64,000 nt of DNA. It comes from JAEMQF01 sp963775015. GTDB lineage: Bacteria; Pseudomonadota; Gammaproteobacteria; Burkholderiales; Burkholderiaceae_C. The notes beneath the pieces were generated by a model, which was not told the DNA's origin, made no database searches, and worked only from the letters and a program-made list of their open reading frames with translations. The DNA lies in NCBI GenBank assembly GCA_963775015.1, contig CAVZHI010000019.1, forward strand, positions 82,937 to 146,936. The letters are read 5' to 3'. Of the stretch, positions 45,026-56,280 are shown one piece after another (positions within the stretch are counted from its first letter, which is position 1; the number at the start of each line of letters is the position of its first letter). The position numbers and the translations under genes are program-made.

Positions 45026-46242
45026 CGCAAGCTTTCGAGGAGTTGCGGCAACAGGCGTTCCAGGTCCATCAGGTCCGCGCCCGGCGCCAGCAGGTCCAGG
45101 TGCGGCAGCGCTGCCTGCATGCCCCGCGCCTGAGGCGTGAAACCGGGTTGATTCAACAAGGGATTGAGCCACACGATGCGCCGCGCGCGGCGCCGAAGAA
45201 GCGCCAGCGCCGCCGCCAGCAACTTCGGTTCACCGGTATCGTACCCGTCGCTGACGATTACGACGCCGGTGCGCGAATGCACGAGGCGCGATCCGGCGTC
45301 GCGGTTGAAATCATGCAAGCACTCGCCGATCCGCGTCCCGCCGCCCCAGCCCTCGGCGAGCAAGTGCAAACGCTCCTGAGACCGCCAGGGGTCGGGATCG
45401 CGCAGCGCTTCGGCGACACCGGTCAGGCGGGTGTGGAAGATGAAGCAGTGCACGTCGGCGAGTTCGGCGCACAAGGCTCGCGCCAGGCGCAGGTAGAAGA
45501 AACTGTACAGGCTCATCGAGCGGCTCACGTCGAGCAGCAGGATCAGCCGCGGCCGCACCCGGCGCCGGCGCTTCCACGCCAGGCGCAGCGGCGTGCCACC
45601 ACTCGCGACGCTGCGCCGGATCGTGCTTTGCAAGTCGATGCGCCGCCCGTGATGCGATTGCGCCTCGCGGCGCAACTGCAGGTGCTTCAGGCGCCGCGCG
45701 AAACGCCGCATCAGGGCCTCGATGTCGCGCGCGTCTTCGGCCTTGTTCAGGTCGCGGAAGTCGGTCGACGCCAGCAATTCCTGCCGGCTCGCGCCGTGCC
45801 GCGACGCGCCCGTGTCGGCGTCGTCGGCAGCGCCGCGCCCCGCGCCGTCACCGGGTTCGCTTGTCCCCCCGCCGTGGCTGCCGTCCTTCACCGGGCGCGC
45901 CGCAGCGGCCTGAACATCGCTCGTGACGAACGCAGACTTGTTCGGCGGCAGGAAGTAGGCGTCGAAGAGCGCATCGAAGCGCCGCCATTCGTCGCCGCGG
46001 CCGCAGAGCAAGGCCTTCAGGCTCCAGTGCAGGACGGGCCGGTCGAACGCGCCGGTGAGAAGTGCGGTTTCGATGACGCGCACCGAGTCCGCGCCACCGA
46101 GCGCGAAGCCGTTCGCACGCAGGAAGCCGGCGAACCCGGTCAGGCGCGACTGCAACTCGGCACCGGTGTCGGCGGCCGCCAGCCGACCCGCGGGCAGCAC
46201 CGTGTCGGCGGCTGGAGCCGGCAAACGAGCCTCGCTCAACAC
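45022..46242 (-). CDS. coxE: CoxE-like von Willebrand factor A domain protein
   Basis: 406 residues. The C-terminal half is a VWA domain with the metal-ion-dependent adhesion motif DVSRSMS and later VVIVSDGYDTGEP; the N-terminal half is helical, with a glycine-rich low-complexity linker. CoxE works with the CoxD ATPase as a MoxR-VWA chaperone pair in maturation of CO dehydrogenase. It overlaps coxD by seven bases and coxF by four. Confidence 0.9.
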   Translation of the reverse strand: MLSEARLPAPAADTVLPAGRLAAADTGAELQSRLTGFAGFLRANGFALGGADSVRVIETALLTGAFDRPVLHWSLKALLCGRGDEWRRFDALFDAYFLPPNKSAFVTSDVQAAAARPVKDGSHGGGTSEPGDGAGRGAADDADTGASRHGASRQELLASTDFRDLNKAEDARDIEALMRRFARRLKHLQLRREAQSHHGRRIDLQSTIRRSVASGGTPLRLAWKRRRRVRPRLILLLDVSRSMSLYSFFYLRLARALCAELADVHCFIFHTRLTGVAEALRDPDPWRSQERLHLLAEGWGGGTRIGECLHDFNRDAGSRLVHSRTGVVIVSDGYDTGEPKLLAAALALLRRRARRIVWLNPLLNQPGFTPQARGMQAALPHLDLLAPGADLMDLERLLPQLLESLR

Positions 46243-47159
46243 GCAGCGGCGATTCGCGCGACGACGTCGGGCGTGAACGCCGTGCGATCGCTGCGCGTCT
46301 TGATGAGCGCGCTCAAGGTTTCCATGATGCGCAGGGCGGCAGCGTCATCGTCGATCGCCGTCACGCCCAGGCGCAGCAGCGCCGCGGCCCAGTCGAGCGT
46401 TTCCGCAACGCCGGGTTTTTTCTGCAGCTCCATGCGGCGCACGCTTTGCACGAACTCGACGATCTGGCGTGCGAGTTCGCCCGTCGCTTGCGGTACCTTG
46501 ATGCGCACGATCGCGAGTTCCTTGTCGAAGCCGGGATAGTCGATGTACTGGTACAGGCAGCGCCTGCGCAGCGCGTCGGAAAGTTCGCGCGTGCCGTTGC
46601 TCGTGATGATGACGAACGGCTTGGTGACGGCGCGCAGCGTGCCGAGTTCGGGAATCGACATCTGGTAATCGGACAGCAGCTCGAGCAGGTACGCCTCGAA
46701 CGCTTCGTCGGCGCGGTCGACTTCGTCGATCAGCAGCACCGGGGAGGTGTCGCAGCTGATCGCCTCCAACAACGGGCGCTTCAGCAAATAGCGCTCGGAG
46801 AAGATGTCCTGCTCCTTGAGCGCTGCGCTGCGCTCGTCGTTCTCGAGCAATTTGATCGCGAGCAACTGGCGCTGGTAGTTCCATTCGTACATTGCCGAAT
46901 GAACGTCCAGGCCTTCATAACATTGCAGGCGGATCAGGCGCGTGGCGCGCACCGCGGCGAGCGCTTTTGCGATTTCCGTTTTCCCCACACCCGCGTCGCC
47001 TTCCAGCAGCAGCGGGCGGCCGAGATCCAGCGTGAGCAGCAACGCTGCGGCGAGCGAGGGTTCGGCAATGTAGCCTGCGCCTTCCAACTCGCGCTGCAGG
47101 GCAAGCACTTCGTTCAAGCGTGGCGCGGAAGAATTCAAGTCAAGCGGGCTTCTTGCCAA
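46236..47159 (-). CDS. coxD: CoxD-like MoxR-family AAA+ ATPase
   Basis: 307 residues with Walker A GDAGVGKT, Walker B VLLIDEVDRAD and the sensor region IITSNGTRELSDALRRRCLYQY, all typical of MoxR ATPases. In Oligotropha CoxD is a chaperone required to add the sulfur/copper part of the CO dehydrogenase active site. It overlaps the coxG frame by 20 bases upstream and coxE by seven downstream. Confidence 0.92.
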   Translation of the reverse strand: MARSPLDLNSSAPRLNEVLALQRELEGAGYIAEPSLAAALLLTLDLGRPLLLEGDAGVGKTEIAKALAAVRATRLIRLQCYEGLDVHSAMYEWNYQRQLLAIKLLENDERSAALKEQDIFSERYLLKRPLLEAISCDTSPVLLIDEVDRADEAFEAYLLELLSDYQMSIPELGTLRAVTKPFVIITSNGTRELSDALRRRCLYQYIDYPGFDKELAIVRIKVPQATGELARQIVEFVQSVRRMELQKKPGVAETLDWAAALLRLGVTAIDDDAAALRIMETLSALIKTRSDRTAFTPDVVARIAAAC

Positions 47160-47764
47160 GCAAGCCGCGCAGCCAGTCCTTGAACACGGCCCACATCAGC
47201 GCCAGGCCGTTCAGCTCCTGGGGCGCTGCGGCTGCCGCGGCGGCGCTTGGGCTGGGGGCGGCGCCGCCGGGAGGGCCACTGCCAGCGGCGTCATGATCGG
47301 CCTGAAGCGCAAGGACCCGCGCCGCGAAGTTGTCGGCAAACTGCTTGAGCAGCTGATCGGCCACCGCATTCATCATGCGCCCGCCAAACGCGACCGCCTT
47401 GCCGCTCATCGAGACTTCGCTCGAGCCGACAAGGTTGCACTGCCTTGGCGTCTGCACCGGCTTCAACTCGCGCCGTCAGGTTCAGCGTCGCGCCCGAGCT
47501 GCCGGTGCTGTCGGTTCCCTTGCCGATCATGTGCAGGCTTCGCGCTGCGCTGTCGACGTCCTTCATCTCGACTTCGCCACGAAAAGCCATCGTCGCCGGC
47601 CCCAGGCGCACCGTCACGGTTCCCTTGTAGCGCCCGTCATCGAGCTTCTCGGTGATCTTCGCGCCGGGCATGCAACCCGCCACCGCTTCGAGGTCTTGCA
47701 GAAACGCCCACGCGATATCTGCCGCGCAAGGCATGGGGTAGTTCTTGTCGATCTGGACTTTCAT
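47140..47764 (-). pseudogene. coxG: CoxG-like SRPBCC protein, one-base frameshift
   Basis: The ATG at 47764 opens MKVQIDKNYPMPC, then the CoxG core (VAGCMPGAKITEKLDDGRYKG region, LGPATMAFRGEVEM). After GADAK the frame changes: NLVGSSEVSMSGKAVAFGG and QLLKQFADNFAARV continue in the next frame to a stop at 47140. Removing one base from the AAGGC at about 47441-47449 restores a CoxG of about 207 residues. The C-terminal ALMWAVFKDWLRGLLG helix fits the membrane-anchoring role known for CoxG, which recruits CO dehydrogenase to the membrane. The break is more likely a sequence error than decay, because both halves are well conserved. Confidence 0.82.
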
Positions 47765-47947
47765 GGCTTCATGCCCATCATTTGTCAGAAGTTCGTGTGG
47801 CGTGCACAACCGATAGCATGGAGTGGTCGAGTTGCCAACCAAAGGTTGCCGTCGAACCTGCGTCCCGACAGCATGTTACTCGTAGCTCTCCCCCATCAGA
47901 GAGGTGCAGAGAAGGAATGCGCGCTCTGCGGATCAGGCTGGCTTCGA

Positions 47948-48982
47948 TCACTCGATGACCTCGGTAGCCAGCAAGAGAATCGACGGCGGGATCGTGAGGC
48001 CGATCGCCTTCGCGGTCCTTAGATTGACGACCATGTCGAACCGCATGGGCTGCTCGACCGGAAGGTCAGCAGGTTTGGCCCCCTTGAGGATCTTGTCGAC
48101 GTAGCCCGCAGCGCGCCGGTAGTTGTCCGAGAAATTCGGACCGTAGGCCAACAGACCACCGGCCTCTGCAAATTCCCTCCGGTTGTAGATGGCCGGCAAG
48201 CGGTGCACGGTCGCCAATCTGGCCAGTTCGACGAGTTCGTTGCCAAACATTGCCTGGGAGATGATGAGTACCGCACCCGCTCGCCGAGCCTTCATTGCCT
48301 CGAAAGCGCCCGCAATCTCGTTGCGATGGCGCACCTCCAGGACCTGCAGCTCGAGTGCCAAGACCCGGGCCGCCTCGCGCGCTCGCTCCACTGCGAGTAT
48401 CGAGGCTGGGCCACCGAGCGGGTTGTACAGGACGGCGACGCGCGAAACCCGCGGCGCCGCTGCCTTGAGTCGCTCGAGTTGTTTGGCGGTCAATTCGGCG
48501 AGCAGAATAGACAGGCCCGTCGCATTCGCACCCGGACGCGCCAGGCTGGTCACGAGTCCATTGGGCACCGGGTCGGCCGCGAGCGCAAACACGATCGGTA
48601 CCGTCGAGGTTTGCGCCATCGCCGTCTGCACGGTACTCGTCCCGCCCACCAGCAGCACGTCGACTTTGAGGCGCAGAAGTTCGGTCACGAGTTCCGGGAA
48701 TCGACGCATATCGCCGTACGCGTACCGGTACTCGATGGCGATGTTTTGGCCGTCGATGTAACCCAGCTCGCGCAGACCTTGCCGGAATGCTTCGATTCGA
48801 GGCTCGGTGGGCGACTGGTCGCCTATCACGCCGATCCTGGGAACCCTTCCTGCCGGCTGTGCCCAGGAGGTGGCGGGCGAGGCGATCAGTCCGAGCATCA
48901 GGACAAACTCGAACACGAACCTTCGCGCGCTCACGTTCCTCTCCGCTTCGATATCCTGAACCGCCCGCGCACTTTCACTCAT
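47948..48982 (-). CDS. ABC-type substrate-binding protein (PF04392-like)
   Basis: 344 residues. A signal peptide (hydrophobic stretch ending SWAQ) precedes RIGVIGDQSPTEPRIEAFRQ, then DVLLVGGTSTVQTAMAQTSTVPIVF and ARPGANATGLS, the hallmarks of the ABC_sub_bind family. No permease or ATPase gene is nearby, as is common for this family in Burkholderiales. It starts 29 bases after coxL, on the same strand, and so splits coxMSL from coxGDEF. Its base composition is slightly less GC-rich at the 3' end. The ligand is unknown. Confidence 0.82.
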   Translation of the reverse strand: MSESARAVQDIEAERNVSARRFVFEFVLMLGLIASPATSWAQPAGRVPRIGVIGDQSPTEPRIEAFRQGLRELGYIDGQNIAIEYRYAYGDMRRFPELVTELLRLKVDVLLVGGTSTVQTAMAQTSTVPIVFALAADPVPNGLVTSLARPGANATGLSILLAELTAKQLERLKAAAPRVSRVAVLYNPLGGPASILAVERAREAARVLALELQVLEVRHRNEIAGAFEAMKARRAGAVLIISQAMFGNELVELARLATVHRLPAIYNRREFAEAGGLLAYGPNFSDNYRRAAGYVDKILKGAKPADLPVEQPMRFDMVVNLRTAKAIGLTIPPSILLLATEVIE

Positions 48983-49011
48983 GCGTGTGATCGGGCCAAT
49001 GGTCTGCTCTT

Positions 49012-51435
<2,424 letters not shown>

Positions 51436-51465
51436 GGTGAGGTCTCCGAATGAGGGGTGTTCCGG

Positions 51466-51951
51466 TCAGGCAGCCGTGGCGGCCAGCTTCTTCGCAGCGC
51501 TTTGCACCGCCTTCACGATGTTCTGATACCCCGTGCAGCGGCACAGATTGCCCGCCATCCAGTAGCGGATTTCTTCTTCGGTGGGGTTCGGCGTTTCCTT
51601 CAACAACCGGTACGCGCGCGTGATCATTCCCGGCGTGCAGTAGCCGCATTGCAGGCCATGCTCCTGAGTGAAGCCTTCCTGCAGCGCGTGCAGCACACCG
51701 GCCTGCTCGAAGCCTTCGATCGTCAACACGTCGGCCGCATCGCACTGCACCGTGAGCACGGTGCACGACTTGACCGACATGCCGTTCATGTCGACCGTGC
51801 ACGCGCCGCAATGCGTCGTTTCGCAGCCGATGTGGGGCCCGGTGTGCTGGAGCTTTTCGCGCAAGGTGTGGATGAGCAGCTCGCGCGGCTCGACGAGCAC
51901 GTCGACTGCCTTGCCGTTGAGCTTGAACGTGACGGCTTGTTTCTTGGCCAT
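51466..51951 (-). CDS. coxS: Aerobic CO dehydrogenase small (iron-sulfur) subunit
   Basis: 161 residues with two [2Fe-2S] domains: the plant-ferredoxin-type CETTHCGAC plus a later SVKSC, and the helical domain CGYCTPGM...CRCTGYQNIV. It passes electrons from the Mo site to the FAD of CoxM. It sits between coxM and coxL as in other form I clusters. Confidence 0.95.
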   Translation of the reverse strand: MAKKQAVTFKLNGKAVDVLVEPRELLIHTLREKLQHTGPHIGCETTHCGACTVDMNGMSVKSCTVLTVQCDAADVLTIEGFEQAGVLHALQEGFTQEHGLQCGYCTPGMITRAYRLLKETPNPTEEEIRYWMAGNLCRCTGYQNIVKAVQSAAKKLAATAA

Positions 51952-52000
51952 GGGGATGTCTCCTCGATTCCGGTGTTATGAGCGCGACGGGGGCGCAGGG

Positions 52001-52867
52001 TCAGCGCGTCGCGCGGGCGGCTGCGCCGCGCAGCGCGCGCTGCGTCATTTCGCCGGCCATTGCGGTGCGGTACTCGGCGTCGCCGCGCTGGTCGGTCGCC
52101 GGGTCGCAAATGCTCATCGCCAGGCGCGCCGCCTCGGCAATCGACGCATCGTTCAGCGTCTTGCCACGCAGCGCGCCCTCCGCCGCCTTGGCGCGCAGCA
52201 CCGTCGGGCCGACGTTCGTCAGCGCGATCGTCACCTCCTGCACCGTGTCGCCCTTCATGCGCAGCGTCACGGCGGCGGCGGCGGTCGCGAAGTCGCCGAC
52301 CTTGCGTTTCAGCTTCGAATAGCAGGAGCCGGTTCCCGCGGCGGGAGTCGGAATGCGGATCTCGGTCAGGATTTCATCCGCCTTCATCTGCGTCGCGTAG
52401 GGGCCGACAAAAAACCCGTCCGCAGCGAGGACGCGCTCGCCGCTTGCGCCGCGAACGACGAACGAGGCGCTAAGGGCAATCATCAGCGCCGGGTGGTCGT
52501 TGCCCGCGTCACCATGCGCGATGTCGCCGCCTATCGTTCCCTTGTAGCGCACCTGAGGGTCCGAGATCAGGCGCGCGCCTTCGACGAGCAGCGGGCACTT
52601 CGCCTGCAACAGCTTGGACCAGATGAGTTCGTTTTCCGTCGTCATCGCGCCGATGCGGATCGTGCCGCCGTCTTCGCGAATGCCTTTCAGCTCACCGATC
52701 TTTCCCAGATCGATCAAGTGGCCCGGCTGCGCAAAGCGCAGCTTCATCATCGGCAACAGGCTGTGCCCGCCGGCGAGCAATTTCGCTTCGTCGCCGTACT
52801 GGCCGAGCAGCTTGATCGCGTCGGGGATGGTCTGGGGTGCGTGGTAGTCGAAGTCGCGCGGAATCAT
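52001..52867 (-). CDS. coxM: Aerobic CO dehydrogenase medium (FAD) subunit
   Basis: 288 residues. FAD-binding motifs AGGHSLLPMMKLRFAQP (about 32-48) and TIGGDIAHGDAGNDHPAL (about 111-128) are those of CoxM in form I enzymes. It hands electrons to the respiratory chain. First of the three structural genes; mocA ends 75 bases (or about 118 if its frame is corrected) upstream. Confidence 0.95.
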   Translation of the reverse strand: MIPRDFDYHAPQTIPDAIKLLGQYGDEAKLLAGGHSLLPMMKLRFAQPGHLIDLGKIGELKGIREDGGTIRIGAMTTENELIWSKLLQAKCPLLVEGARLISDPQVRYKGTIGGDIAHGDAGNDHPALMIALSASFVVRGASGERVLAADGFFVGPYATQMKADEILTEIRIPTPAAGTGSCYSKLKRKVGDFATAAAAVTLRMKGDTVQEVTIALTNVGPTVLRAKAAEGALRGKTLNDASIAEAARLAMSICDPATDQRGDAEYRTAMAGEMTQRALRGAAARATR

Positions 52868-52942
52868 GGTGCAGGCCTCCTCGCCATGGCGTCATGGGCA
52901 ACGCGAATCGTCGGCGAAGGTCGCGGCGCAGACTACTGTCGT

Positions 52943-53662
52943 TTACGCTAATCGGCAGCGCCTCCCGGGCGCTGCGTGCAGCGGCTCAACCGAGCAGCGC
53001 AGGCACGGGCAGCTCGAGCTTCCAGCCGGTGCGCTGCGACGAGCGTGCGCAAATCGTCCGAGCGTGTCCAGGTCGGTGATGAAGCGGGCGTTAGCGGTGG
53101 CGTGCGCATGCACGAGTTCCGGGTGCCGTTCGGTGAGGTGTTTGCAGCCCAGCTTCGTGCCGCTGTCCATGATCATCGCGCGCGCCTCGTCGTCGAGCAG
53201 GATCGGGTTCCCGCGCTGGCCGTTCACCATCGGCACGACCACATGCCCGCCCGGGCGCTTCTTGAACGCGCCGATGAGTTCGGTCAGGTCGTCGGCGGCG
53301 ATCAAGGGCTGGTCGCTCGGCATGATGAAAATCGCGTCGAACGCGCCGTTCAGCGCCGCGAGGCCGAAGCGCACCGAGCTGTCCTGGCCGTCGGCCCAGG
53401 CTTCGTTGTGCGCGAGCGTGATGCTGAAGCCGAGCACTTCTTGTTCGACTTGCGCCTGCGCGTGACCGGTGACGACGATCACCTCGTCGACGCCGGCGCC
53501 GCTCAGCGCAATCAACTGCCGGCGCAGCAGCGGCACGCCCTGCAGGCGGATCAAGCCTTTCGCCACGCCGCCCATGCGCCGCCCTTCGCCCGCGGCGAGC
53601 AGCACCGCGCCGATGCGCAGCCGCGAATAGAGGCCGCCGCCGCCTTTCAGATGACATGCCAT
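52943..53662 (-). pseudogene. mocA: MobA-like NTP transferase (MocA/MobA), C-terminal frameshifts
   Basis: MobA/MocA-type nucleotidyltransferases attach CMP or GMP to molybdopterin; CO dehydrogenase uses the cytosine dinucleotide. The N-terminus has VLLAAGEGRRMGG and K (residue 35 region), then MPSDQPLIAADDL and GNPILLD. After TDLDTL the frame breaks: DDLRTL reads in the +1 frame and RTGWKLELPVPALLG, ending at TGA 52986-52988, in the +2 frame. Two one-base insertions at about 53058 and 53035-53044 explain this. The uncorrected frame runs on to 52943 with an unrelated tail. The start MACHLKGGGG has GAGGAA ahead and lies 12 bases after the corrected fccB stop. Confidence 0.8.
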
Positions 53663-53674
53663 GCGATGTGTTCC

Positions 53675-54977
53675 TCAGGCCAACGCATCGGCCCAAATCG
53701 TGCGCGCCCAATTCCATGCGTAGTTGCCCTCGAGTTCGGTCGGTCCGGGCGACACGCCGCCGGAACCCGGCGACCGTCTTGAACGTCTTTTCCGCTGCCA
53801 CGTACTCGTGCACGCTCGCCACATGGATCACGGTCTTCGCGTCGACGAAGCTGTAGCAGGTATTGTTCAGCATCGGCGTGGCGTTGATCGCCCAGCCGTT
53901 CAGCTCGGCGACGATCGCCGCGGCGCAGACCTTGGCGTGGCTGTTCGCCATGTGGCCGCTCTTGGGCATGGCGGGGGCGATCTGGATCGAGTCGCCGATG
54001 ACGTGCACGTCTTTGGCGACTGTCGACTCGAAGTTCTGGTAGTTCACGCCGCACCAGCGCGCATTCATGTTCGCCAGCCCCGACTGCACCGCGATCGCGC
54101 CGGCGCGCATCGTCGGCAGCACGTTCAGCACGTCGGCTTTCACGTCGTCCTGGACTTCGAATTTCACCGTGTTGCTGCTCGCGATCACGGCGGTCGCCTT
54201 GTGCTGGCCGCGGTACTCGACCATTCCCGGATACATTTCGGCCCAGACCTTCTTGAACAGCGGCCCCTTGGACGTGACGTCCGGGTTCGCGTCGAGGATC
54301 AGCACCTTGGAGCGCGGCTTCGCGGCCTTGAAGTAACTCGCGACCTGGCACGCGCGTTCGTACGGCCCGGGCGGGCAGCGGTAAGGCGCTTCGGGGATCG
54401 TGATCGCGTAGACGCCGCCATCGGGCATGGCCTCCAATTGCTTGCGCAGCGCGATCGTCTCCGGGCCGGCCTTCCACGCCTGCACGATGCGGCCGTTCGC
54501 GTTCGCTTCCTGCAAGCCGAGCACGCTGCCCCAGACGAGTTCGATTCCGGGCGAGAGAATCAGCTTGTCGTAGCGGATCGTCGGCCCCGAGGCGAGCACG
54601 GCGATCTTCTTCGCGCTGTCGATGCTCGCGACCATGTCTTTCACGATCGTCACGCCGTGTGTTTTCGCGAGGCCCGCGTAAGGCACGGTGATGTCCGACA
54701 TCGTCCTGCTGCCGCCCAGGACGAGGTTCGAAATCGGGCACGAGACGAACGCGTCGCCGGGCTCGACGAGCACGACGTCGATTTTGTAATCCGACAGCCA
54801 GCGCACGTACTTCGCCGCAGTCGCGCCGCCGTAGCCGCCGCCGATCACGAGGACACGCGTCGACGCGGGAACGCTGCTCGTCGCGCAGCCGGTCAAGCCC
54901 AAACTGCCCAGCGTTCCGGCAGCTCCCGCTGCGGCGGCGACCGTCTTCAAGAATTCGCGTCGATGCTGCTGACTCAT
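53675..54977 (-). pseudogene. fccB: Flavocytochrome c sulfide dehydrogenase-like flavoprotein, one-base frameshift
   Basis: The N-terminus MSQQHRREFLK is a twin-arginine signal. The FAD site VLVIGGGYGGATAAKY follows, then FVSCPISNLVLGG, YRCPPGPYERACQVA, a WCGV cysteine and MPKSGHMANSHAKV, matching the sulfide-oxidising flavoprotein FccB, where a redox-active disulfide takes sulfide. After EKTFKTVAG the frame breaks in a GGG run (53766-53768): SGGVSPGPTELEGNYAWNW continues in the next frame to TGA at 53675-53677, as FccB should. The uncorrected frame continues into mocA with unrelated sequence. The cytochrome subunit gene precedes it by eight bases. Confidence 0.82.
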
Positions 54978-54985
54978 GGCCGGCC

Positions 54986-55318
54986 TCACTTGGGTTGGGC
55001 GGCGAAATACGCCGCGAGCTGTTCGACCTGAAGGTCGCTGTAGCCCTTGGCGAGCTGGTGCATGATGGTGGCGGTGCGGGTCCCGGCCTTGAACGCTTTC
55101 ATCTGCTCGAGCATGTAGACGGCGGGAATCCCGGCCAGGCCCGGAATCGCCGAATTGGCAATCGCGCGGCCTCCTGTGCCGTGGCAGTTCGCGCAGGTCG
55201 CGGCGAGGCTGCGCAGGTTCAGTGCGTTCGCGTCCTGCGCCAGCGCCGGCGCCGCGGCGCTGAGCAGTGCCAGCGCGAGCGGCAGCGAGTGCCATGGGGC
55301 GAATCGGTGGACGTGCAT
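54986..55318 (-). CDS. fccA: Periplasmic c-type cytochrome (FccA/c553-like)
   Basis: 110 residues with a signal peptide ending APALAQ and one CANCH haem motif (residues 42-46); the later methionine in AVYMLEQM or TIMHQL could be the sixth ligand. It is a small class I cytochrome and, directly upstream of the FccB-like flavoprotein, is probably its electron acceptor. It begins the same-strand run that leads into mocA-coxMSL. True FccA is often a di-haem protein; this one has a single motif. Confidence 0.85.
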   Translation of the reverse strand: MHVHRFAPWHSLPLALALLSAAAPALAQDANALNLRSLAATCANCHGTGGRAIANSAIPGLAGIPAVYMLEQMKAFKAGTRTATIMHQLAKGYSDLQVEQLAAYFAAQPK

Positions 55319-55354
55319 CGTCGTTTCTCCAGTGATGAGTCGCTCAGCGCAGGC

Positions 55355-56224
55355 CTAGAGCTCAATGTAGTGCCGCGCCAGCTCGGGAGGCAAGGGGGTA
55401 TCCAGCAGGGTCGCACTCAGGCGCAACGCGTCCGCACTCAGGTCGCTCAGGCCGCTGCCTGCGCTCAGGCCGTTGCCGTTGCCGGGTGGCGCCCCACCCT
55501 GCGGCGCGCTGTGCCGCAGTGCCGCGCTCACCCAATCCCGCACCAGCACCGGCCGCTGCATCATCGGCAAAGCCGCGACCTGGTGCAGCGCATGGACGAC
55601 ACCATCGGTGTCGGGCAAGGGCAGCTGCTGCGGCATGTCTGCGCGTCGCCCCCAACGTTGCATGACGCTGGCGTACCACTCGGCGCCGGCCGATCCGTCT
55701 GTCGAACCCACCGGGATCAGGCGCGACAGGAACGCCGAATAACGGCCAATCGCGCGCACCTCGGACTCGGGCGGCAAGGAAAACCCCAAGCCGCCGCCGG
55801 CTGGGTTGGGCGCGCGTGTCTTTTTGCCCAGGCCGCGGCGCATCGCCAGGTAATGCAGCGTGTCGATCGGCTGCACGGCGCCGCGCGCCGCCATGACGCG
55901 GCGCGCCGATTCGAGCAGCGCCTGGCGCGCGGCGCGTGGTTGACCGGCCATGCGCACGAGCAGCAACTCGAACCACGGCAAGCGCGACGCGCCGTTCAGC
56001 GCCTTCGCCTCAGCCAGGAGTTGCATGGCGTAAGACGTCGGCTCGATTTCCTTGAGCCAGCTTGCCTGCGCCCGATGGCTGCCTTTGGGCAGCAACAGCG
56101 CCAACAGGGCGCTGCGCAGTTCAGCCGGCCCGTTCGCCTGGCGCAGGCGTTCGGTCGATCCGGGCTCGGCCGCGGGCTCGTGCGGGCCCAGGTCGGAGTC
56201 TTGGGGTTCGGTGTGATCAGGCAT
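55355..56224 (-). CDS. Conserved hypothetical protein downstream of lemA
   Basis: 289 residues, no signal peptide or clear transmembrane helix. It has an alanine/leucine-rich helical part (RLPWFELLLVRMAGQPRAAR region) and ends LLDTPLPPELARHYIEL. The residues recall the C-terminal region that follows the peptidase in LemA-linked M48 proteins of Burkholderiales, but there is no HExxH and only 56 bases to lemA, so no peptidase domain fits in between. Function unknown. Confidence 0.6.
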   Translation of the reverse strand: MPDHTEPQDSDLGPHEPAAEPGSTERLRQANGPAELRSALLALLLPKGSHRAQASWLKEIEPTSYAMQLLAEAKALNGASRLPWFELLLVRMAGQPRAARQALLESARRVMAARGAVQPIDTLHYLAMRRGLGKKTRAPNPAGGGLGFSLPPESEVRAIGRYSAFLSRLIPVGSTDGSAGAEWYASVMQRWGRRADMPQQLPLPDTDGVVHALHQVAALPMMQRPVLVRDWVSAALRHSAPQGGAPPGNGNGLSAGSGLSDLSADALRLSATLLDTPLPPELARHYIEL

Positions 56225-56280
56225 GGGTTCGAACGGCAGCGCACCGCGGCGGGCGAGTTGGGGGCAGGAGCGTCATCTTG

